Both the position numbers and the translations under genes were made by a program. Shown here in pieces: positions 38,752 through 44,886 of a stretch of DNA of 44,886 nt (its first letter is position 1; every line of letters begins with the position of its first letter). The notes below the pieces were generated by a model. It saw only the letters and a program-made list of their open reading frames with translations, was not told where the DNA came from and searched no databases. The DNA lies in contig NZ_QXMG01000048.1 of assembly GCF_003569765.1 (NCBI RefSeq), positions 1 through 44,886 of the forward strand. The letters run 5' to 3'. The stretch is from Caldimonas tepidiphila. Lineage in GTDB: Bacteria > Pseudomonadota > Gammaproteobacteria > Burkholderiales > Burkholderiaceae_C.

Positions 38752-39963
38752 TCAGCGGCCCGGCAGCAGCGCCCTCTGCCGCGACGCCAGCAGCGCGCCG
38801 AGCGCGAGCAGTGCGGCCGAGGCGAGGAAGCCGCGCTCGAGCCCGCCGGCGCCGTCCGACAGCCAGCCCACCAGGCTCGGGCCGACGATCTGCCCGGCGG
38901 CGAACACGACCGTGAAGGCGCCGATGCCCGCCGCCCAGGCCGCGGGCGGCAGGTTGTGGCGCACCAGCGCGGTGGTCGACGCGACCACCGACAGGAACAC
39001 CGCGCCGAACAGCAGCCCCGACGCGGCGACCGCCAGCGGGTGCGCGCTCAGCACCGGCAGCGCGGTCGCCAGCGCCAGCAGGCCGTTGAGCAGCGCCATC
39101 GGCTGCCCGCCGCGAAAGCGCTGCAGCAGCCCGGCCCACAGCCAGGACGAGGCCACCACGCCGGCACCGAGCAGCGCGTAGAAGGCGGTGATCGCCCCGG
39201 GCGACAGACCCTGCTCGCGCAGCAGCGTCACGACGAAGGTCATGTAGCCGATGTAGCCGAGGCCGAACATCAGGTAGCCGGCCAGGCCGAAGCCGAAGGG
39301 CGCCCAGGCGAAGGGCAGCCGCTCGCCGGCCTGCGGCGGCGGCGCGCGCAGCGCGCGCGTGCCGGCGGCGGTGGCCAGCGTCGCGAGCAGCGCCGCGGCG
39401 GCGAGCGCCTGCCAGGCGCCCTGCCAGGCATGCGGCACGTCCAGCCCCGCGAGCGGCGGCACTAGGAGCGCCGACAGCACGATGCCGAGGCCCGTGCCGC
39501 CGTAGTAGAGCCCCAGCACCAGCCCGCCGCGCGCGGCGGCGGCCGACGCCAGCCGCGCCGCCAGCACGCCGCCGGCGACGAAGCTCGCCGCGCTGCTCGC
39601 GCCGACCAGGAAGCGCAGCGCATAGAGCCAGGCGTCGCTCTGCACCAGCCCGTGCAGCGCCAGCAGCGGCACCGAGCCGAAGCCGCCGGCGAGCAGCACC
39701 CGCCGCGCGTCGATGCGCGCCAGCACGCGCGGCAGCAGCAGCGCGCCGGCGAGGTAGCCGGCGGCGTTGGCGGTGTTCATCGCGCCGGCAGTCAGATAGC
39801 TCCAGCCGAGGTCGGCGCGCATCGGCGGCAGCAGCAGCGCGTAGGAGAAGCGCGCGAGGCCGAGCGAGACCGCGGCGGCCAGCGCCAGCGCGAAGGCGGC
39901 CGCCAGCGGCGAGGCGGCCGGGCCCCGGGGGCCCTCTTCCGCGACGCCGCCCGCCTGCGCCAC
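38752..39963 (-). CDS. YbfB/YjiJ family MFS transporter
   Basis: 403 residues with about 12 hydrophobic helices. The opening LGLARFSYALLLPPMRADLG and TAGAMNTANAAGYLAGALLL are the signature of the YbfB/YjiJ group, and FLVGASSAASFVAGGVLAAR and LGLYYGGTGLGIVLSALL follow. Substrate unknown. It begins with GTG 39963, 7 bp after the prfC stop on the same strand, so it probably rides on the prfC transcript. Confidence 0.93.
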   Translation of the reverse strand: MAQAGGVAEEGPRGPAASPLAAAFALALAAAVSLGLARFSYALLLPPMRADLGWSYLTAGAMNTANAAGYLAGALLLPRVLARIDARRVLLAGGFGSVPLLALHGLVQSDAWLYALRFLVGASSAASFVAGGVLAARLASAAAARGGLVLGLYYGGTGLGIVLSALLVPPLAGLDVPHAWQGAWQALAAAALLATLATAAGTRALRAPPPQAGERLPFAWAPFGFGLAGYLMFGLGYIGYMTFVVTLLREQGLSPGAITAFYALLGAGVVASSWLWAGLLQRFRGGQPMALLNGLLALATALPVLSAHPLAVAASGLLFGAVFLSVVASTTALVRHNLPPAAWAAGIGAFTVVFAAGQIVGPSLVGWLSDGAGGLERGFLASAALLALGALLASRQRALLPGR

Positions 39964-39970
39964 GACCGCG

Positions 39971-41587
39971 TCAGCTCGTCTGCAGCGCGAGGCCGGAGTG
40001 CTCGCGCAGCGGGTGGAACACGACCTTGGGGTGCCGCTCCTGCGTCAGGCGCAGGTCGTAGGGCGAGGTCATCATGTAGGCGAGCGTGTCGGCCGCGTCG
40101 AGCGCGAGCTTGCTCGCCGCCTCGGCGGTGAACTTGCGCATCGCCGCCTCGTCGTCGCAGGTGACCCAGCGCGCGCCGACGAAGCGGCAGGGCATCAGCC
40201 GGATGTCCACGCCGTACTCGGCCTTCAGCCGGTGCTGCACCACCTCGAACTGCAGCTGGCCCACCGCGCCGAGCAGCATCGAGCCGCCGACCTCGGGCCG
40301 GAAGACCTGGATCGCCCCTTCCTCGCCGAGCTGCATCAGGCCGGCCTGCAGCTGCTTGCTCTTCATCGGGTTGGCGAGCTCGACCGTCTGGAACAGCTCC
40401 GGCGCGAAGAAGGGCAGGCCGGTGTACTGCAGGCTCTCGCCCTCGGTGATGGTGTCGCCGAGCTGCACGCCGCCGTGCGTGGTGAAGCCGATGATGTCGC
40501 CCGCGTAGGCCTCCTCGACCGCCTCGCGGCGCTGCGACAGGAAGGTCACGACGCTGGTCGGGCGCAGCTCCTTGCCCGAGCGCTGCACCTTGAGCTTCAT
40601 GCCGGGCGTGTACTTGCCCGAGCACACGCGCAGGAAGGCGATGCGGTCGCGGTGCGAGGGGTCCATGTTGGCCTGCACCTTGAACACCACGCCCGAGAAG
40701 CCCTCGCGCTCCGGCGCGATCTCGACCGTGCCGCCGTCCTTCCGCGTGGACAGGCGCGGGCGCGGCGAGGGCGCGAGGTCCGCCAGCGCATCGAGCACCT
40801 CCTGCACGCCGAAGTTGTTCACCGCCGAGCCGAAGAACACCGGCGTCTGCTTCGCGGCGAGGAAGGCCTCGAGGTCGAAGGCGGGCGCGGCCTCGGCCAG
40901 CAGCTCCATGTTGCCCTCGGCGAGCTCCCAGTCGTGGCCGAAGCGCGCGTGCAACTCGTCGCGGCGCTCGAGCGGCACGATCTCGTCGTCGTCGCTGCGC
41001 TTGTCGGCGCCGGCGGCGAAGAGCCGCATGTTCCGCTGGCGCAGGTTGACGATGCCGCCGAAGGCCTTGCCCTGGCCGACCGGCCAGGTCATCGGCACGC
41101 AGGGCATGCCGAGCTCGGCCTCGATCTCGTCGAGCAGCGAGATCGGGTCGCGCCCCTCGCGGTCCATCTTGTTGACGAAGGTGATGATCGGCGTGTCGCG
41201 CTGGCGGCAGACCTCGATCAGGCGCTTGGTCTGCGCCTCCACGCCGTTGGCCGCGTCGATCACCATCAGCGCCGAGTCCACCGCGGTCAGCACCCGGTAG
41301 GTGTCCTCGGAGAAGTCCTTGTGGCCCGGGGTGTCGAGCAGGTTGATGACGTGGTCGCGGTAGAGCATCTGCATCACCGACGAGGCCACCGAGATGCCGC
41401 GCTGCTTTTCGATCTCCATCCAGTCGGAGGTCGCGTGGCGGCTGGCCTTGCGCGCCTTCACGGAGCCGGCGATGTGGATCGCGCCGGAGAACAGCAGCAG
41501 CTTCTCCGTCAGCGTGGTCTTGCCCGCGTCGGGGTGGGAGATGATGGCGAAGGTGCGACGCTTGCGCGTCTCCTGGGCGAGTGACAC
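39971..41587 (-). CDS. prfC: Peptide chain release factor 3
   Basis: 538 residues. A translational GTPase that recycles RF1/RF2 after termination. G1 is SHPDAGKTTLTEKLL, G2 lies around KQRGISVASSVMQM, G3 is LLDTPGHKDF, G4 is FVNKMDREGRDP. Domains II-III include GEELGAIQVFRPEVGGSM-like sequence near the C-terminal half and RFVGARWV. Start GTG 41587 with GGAG 8 bp upstream. Full length. Divergent from ahcY. Confidence 0.98.
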   Translation of the reverse strand: MSLAQETRKRRTFAIISHPDAGKTTLTEKLLLFSGAIHIAGSVKARKASRHATSDWMEIEKQRGISVASSVMQMLYRDHVINLLDTPGHKDFSEDTYRVLTAVDSALMVIDAANGVEAQTKRLIEVCRQRDTPIITFVNKMDREGRDPISLLDEIEAELGMPCVPMTWPVGQGKAFGGIVNLRQRNMRLFAAGADKRSDDDEIVPLERRDELHARFGHDWELAEGNMELLAEAAPAFDLEAFLAAKQTPVFFGSAVNNFGVQEVLDALADLAPSPRPRLSTRKDGGTVEIAPEREGFSGVVFKVQANMDPSHRDRIAFLRVCSGKYTPGMKLKVQRSGKELRPTSVVTFLSQRREAVEEAYAGDIIGFTTHGGVQLGDTITEGESLQYTGLPFFAPELFQTVELANPMKSKQLQAGLMQLGEEGAIQVFRPEVGGSMLLGAVGQLQFEVVQHRLKAEYGVDIRLMPCRFVGARWVTCDDEAAMRKFTAEAASKLALDAADTLAYMMTSPYDLRLTQERHPKVVFHPLREHSGLALQTS

Positions 41588-41776
41588 GAGAGAACTCCAG
41601 TGGGCCGCCCGGGCAGGGAAAGTGCCGGGGGCCGGACAAACGGTGCGGGGGCGCGGGCCGGCGGGGGCCGCCGCGCACGGCTTCGGTGCCGGGGCGGACA
41701 GCCGGGCACCGCACCGCGCAAGGCCGAAATGCTACCGGGTTTGGCATGGCCGCAGCGGGGACAAAGCTTCCCCGGC

Positions 41777-41806
41777 GTGACGAAGCGCCGCCGGGACCGC
41801 TAGAAT
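41777..41806 (+). promoter_or_regulatory. Probable sigma-70 promoter of ahcY
   Basis: GTGACG (41777-41782) as -35 and TAGAAT (41801-41806) as -10, with an 18-bp spacer. Initiation would fall near 41813, just before the riboswitch 5' strand at 41815, which supports the call. I see no other feature in 41588-41776, the space up to prfC. Confidence 0.7.
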
Positions 41807-41814
41807 TCGCCGCT

Positions 41815-41907
41815 TCCGAGGAGCGTTGCAAGGCCCCCGGCCGTCGAAGAGGACGGCTGCGCGCGAGGCCCCAGGCTCGGAATTTCAATTGCAACGGCGC
41901 TCACCCG
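41815..41907 (+). promoter_or_regulatory. SAH riboswitch upstream of ahcY
   Basis: The conserved core is readable: TCCGAGGAGCGTTGCAA at 41815-41831, CCAGGCTCGG at 41871-41880 and GCAACGGCGCTCACCC at 41891-41906. P1 pairs CCGAG (41816-41820) with CTCGG (41876-41880). The middle ~40 bases form a variable hairpin (GCCGTC/GACGGC, 41850-41857 region). GAGCG can pair with CGCTC near the 3' end as the pseudoknot. The class senses S-adenosylhomocysteine and turns on SAH-recycling genes, matching ahcY downstream. Confidence 0.93.
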
Positions 41908-41940
41908 CAGTCTCTCCGGCACGGGTGGGCGTTTTCGTTT
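41899..41940 (+). terminator. Riboswitch-controlled intrinsic terminator
   Basis: GCTCACCCG (41899-41907) pairs with CGGGTGGGC (41922-41930), one G-T pair, then GTTTTCGTTT. The left arm is the same CGCTCACCC strand used by the SAH aptamer, so ligand binding should block the hairpin and allow ahcY transcription (an ON switch). This mechanism is inferred from the overlap. Confidence 0.8.
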
Positions 41941-41996
41941 CCGGCCCCTTTCCGTCGAGCGCTGCGGGTTCTTTTCCCCTCTCAGGAGAGAAACGC

Positions 41997-43436
<1,440 letters not shown>

Positions 43437-43452
43437 TCGGGTCTGGCGGCTA

Positions 43453-43560
43453 CTGCGCGGGCGCCATGCGTCGTTGCGCGGTGCTCGGAATCCTCACGTA
43501 CAGGAAGTACGTTCCGGTTCCTGCGCGCCGCGCGCCTGGCCTGGCACCCGCTCGCTACGC
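43453..43560. repeat. Palindromic intergenic element between ahcY and metF
   Basis: A perfect stem ACGTAC-AGGAA-GTACGT (43496-43512) is extended by GGAA/TTCC (43487-43490; 43518-43521) across an internal mismatch. It is flanked by GCGC-rich sequence on both sides. Noncoding. It resembles intergenic repeats I recall from other Burkholderiales genomes, but only one copy is in this window, so repeat status is not proven here. Confidence 0.5.
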
Positions 43561-43586
43561 CGCGATGCGCTCTGGCATCGAAATAC

Positions 43587-43610
43587 GGGCGCCTCTGGCG
43601 CCCTTCCTTT
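43587..43610 (+). terminator. Rho-independent terminator or attenuator before metF
   Basis: GGGCGCC (43587-43593), TCT loop, GGCGCCC (43597-43603), then TTCCTTT. It lies 150 bp after ahcY and 30 bp before metF, so it either ends the ahcY message or attenuates read-through into metF. Confidence 0.75.
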
Positions 43611-43640
43611 GTGCACTGTGTTTCCTGAAAGCCTGACGAC

Positions 43641-44480
43641 ATGACCCTGCCGATCAGTCTCGAATTCTTCCCGCCCAAGACGCCCGAGGGCGTGGACAAG
43701 CTCGCGGCGGTGCGCCGGCAGCTCTACGCGCTCAAGCCCGCCTACTGCTCCGTCACCTACGGCGCTGGCGGCTCGACGCAGGACGGCACGCTGCAGACGG
43801 TGCAGTCCATCCTCGCCGAGGGCGTGGATGCCGCGCCGCATTTCTCATGCATCGGCGCGAGCCGCGACAGCATCCGCGCCAAGCTGCGCGAGTTCATCGC
43901 CACGGGCGTCAAGCGCATCGTCGCGCTGCGCGGCGACCTGCCCTCGGGCTACGGCGGCTTCGGCGAGTTCCGCTACGCCAGCGACCTCGTCGCCTTCATC
44001 CGCGAGGAGACCGGCGATCACTTCCACATCGAGGTGGCGGCCTATCCCGAGGTGCACCCCCAGGCGCGCTCGCCCGAGGCCGACCTGCAGGCCTTCGCGA
44101 CCAAGGTCAAGGCCGGCGCCGACGCCGCGATCACGCAGTACTTCTACAACGCCGACGCCTACTTCCGCTTCCGCGACGAGGCGGCGCGGCTCGGCGTGGC
44201 GATCCCGATCCTCGCCGGCATCATGCCGATCACGAACTCGTCGCAGCTGCTGCGCTTCTCGGACGCCTGCGGCGCCGAGATCCCGCGCTGGGTGCGGCTG
44301 CGGCTGCAATCCTTCGGCGACGACAAGGCCTCGATCCAGGCCTTCGGGCTCGACGTGGTGAGCGACTTGTGCGAGCGGCTGCGCGCCGGCGGCGTGCCGG
44401 GCCTGCACTTCTACACGATGAACGGCGCGAAGGCGACGCTCGACGTCTGCGAGCGGCTGTCGCTGATTTCCAACAGCTGA
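43641..44480 (+). CDS. metF: Methylenetetrahydrofolate reductase
   Basis: 279 residues, the single-domain bacterial form. Reduces 5,10-methylene-THF to 5-methyl-THF with FAD and NAD(P)H, supplying the methyl group for methionine. Conserved blocks: ISLEFFPPKTPEGV, SVTYGAGGSTQDGT, HFSCIGASRDSI, RIVALRGDLP, ITQYFYNADAYFRF, AGIMPITNSSQLLRF and C-terminal GLHFYTMN. Follows ahcY in the order usual for Burkholderiales. The ribosome site is weak (GAAAG). Confidence 0.97.
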   Translation: MTLPISLEFFPPKTPEGVDKLAAVRRQLYALKPAYCSVTYGAGGSTQDGTLQTVQSILAEGVDAAPHFSCIGASRDSIRAKLREFIATGVKRIVALRGDLPSGYGGFGEFRYASDLVAFIREETGDHFHIEVAAYPEVHPQARSPEADLQAFATKVKAGADAAITQYFYNADAYFRFRDEAARLGVAIPILAGIMPITNSSQLLRFSDACGAEIPRWVRLRLQSFGDDKASIQAFGLDVVSDLCERLRAGGVPGLHFYTMNGAKATLDVCERLSLISNS

Positions 44481-44502
44481 CGCGCCCCGCGATGCTGCCC
44501 CG

Positions 44503-44516
44503 CTGACCTGCGTCAA
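44503..44516 (+). promoter_or_regulatory. Possible FNR/Anr box upstream of ompW
   Basis: CTGACCTGCGTCAA matches 7 of 10 defined positions of the FNR-type consensus TTGAT-N4-ATCAA. A weaker TTGAGGCAGCGCAA lies at 44563-44576. ompW is FNR-controlled in some bacteria. Position is ~130 bp before the ompW start. Tentative. Confidence 0.3.
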
Positions 44517-44647
44517 TGCGCGCCGGCCGCCCGGGCACGCCCGCCGGGGACGGCGGGAGGCGCTTGAGGCAGCGCAATTTCGTGCTGCGGGCCGCGCGAT
44601 GGAATGCGCTCCGGGAATGGTCCCTCACACCGAATCTGGAGCCCCGC

Positions 44648-44839
44648 ATGAAGAAGAACATCCTCGCCGTGTCCGCCGCCGCCGTCGCGCTGATGGCCGC
44701 CGTGCCCGCTGTCCAGGCTCAGGAATCGCCGTGGCTGGTGCGCGCGCGCGCGGTGAACCTCGATCCGGCGAACGAGGACACCGTCACCGGCAACCTGAAC
44801 ATCAACGACAAGACGATCCCGGAAGTCGACATCACCTAG
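44648..44839 (+). pseudogene. ompW: ompW family outer-membrane protein, truncated
   Basis: ATG 44648 with GGAG upstream. Signal peptide MKKNILAVSAAAVALMAAVP then AVQAQE, followed by the OmpW start SPWLVRARAVNLDPANEDT and NINDKTIPEVDIT. OmpW proteins are 8-stranded barrels of ~200 residues; this frame stops at residue 63, where YFF would normally follow DIT. From about 44838 the sequence no longer resembles OmpW. It instead has AAGCTGGC/GCCAGCTT (44857-44878) and a TTGGCGAA direct repeat. The gene is interrupted by an insertion or by an assembly junction at the window edge. Confidence 0.8.
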
Positions 44840-44886
44840 ATACCGTTGGCGAAATCAAGCTGGCGTGGGAGCCAGCTTGGCGAAGC

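Noticed and set aside
39998-41584. 528-residue frame antisense to prfC
   Set aside because: Same mirror artefact; prfC shows all GTPase motifs.
41588-41776. Promoter for prfC on the minus strand (TTGTCC and TAGCAT)
   Set aside because: The spacing is about 24 bp, too long for a sigma-70 promoter.

Overview
This is a very GC-rich chromosomal segment from a betaproteobacterium of the order Burkholderiales. The evidence is gene order and family content: metK divergent from an lpxL-lpxL-dapF-DUF484-xerC run, phoH-ybeY, ruvAB, ahcY-metF with an SAH riboswitch, and DUF1840. The mix of complex sensor kinases suggests the Rubrivivax/Leptothrix/Caldimonas side of the order, but that placement is inference. 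No tRNA, rRNA, CRISPR array, prophage or intact insertion sequence was seen. Both ends fall in suspicious places. The left edge lies inside a near-identical 276-bp repeat array, and the right edge lies just after ompW breaks off. The window may therefore be a whole contig bounded by repeats.

Bases 1-7974 (+) form a signalling cluster. It holds a giant HAMP-array hybrid kinase (5' end missing), a REC-GAF-kinase-REC hybrid kinase overlapping it, a possible 25-codon leader ORF, a small winged-helix-like protein and two tandem three-helix membrane proteins (DUF5985 type). Bases 7994-14517 (-) form a second signalling operon: a proline-rich ORF, a PAS-PAS-PAS HisKA_2 kinase, a REC-PAS-GGDEF-EAL response regulator overlapping it by 4 bp, a hemerythrin-like HHE protein, the UvrC-like nuclease Cho and a doubtful small ORF.

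Bases 14628-22723 are mixed accessory and housekeeping genes: two hypotheticals, an exported usher-like beta protein, a saccharopine-dehydrogenase-family enzyme divergent from an Lrp/AsnC regulator, a cyclopropane fatty acid synthase with DUF1840, a PEBP/YbhB protein and a histidine phosphatase. Bases 22789-27143 (-) carry a 7TM sensor kinase, its NarL-type regulator and ruvA-ruvB. phoH and ybeY lie at 27249-28744 (+).

Bases 28775-34319 (-) run as lpxL, lpxL, dapF, DUF484, xerC, rlmI. metK (+) lies divergent behind a long structured leader. Its last 15 codons (including the stop) reappear 134 bp downstream with synonymous changes only. A GMC oxidoreductase follows, then a divergent cupin/TetR pair around a shared inverted repeat, an MFS transporter and prfC (-). 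ahcY (+) follows, with a readable promoter, SAH riboswitch and terminator, then metF and the start of ompW.

The clearest joint theme on the right is the activated methyl cycle. MetK makes SAM, methyltransferases such as RlmI and the CFA synthase turn it into SAH, AhcY clears SAH under control of an SAH-sensing RNA, and MetF supplies methyl groups to remake methionine.
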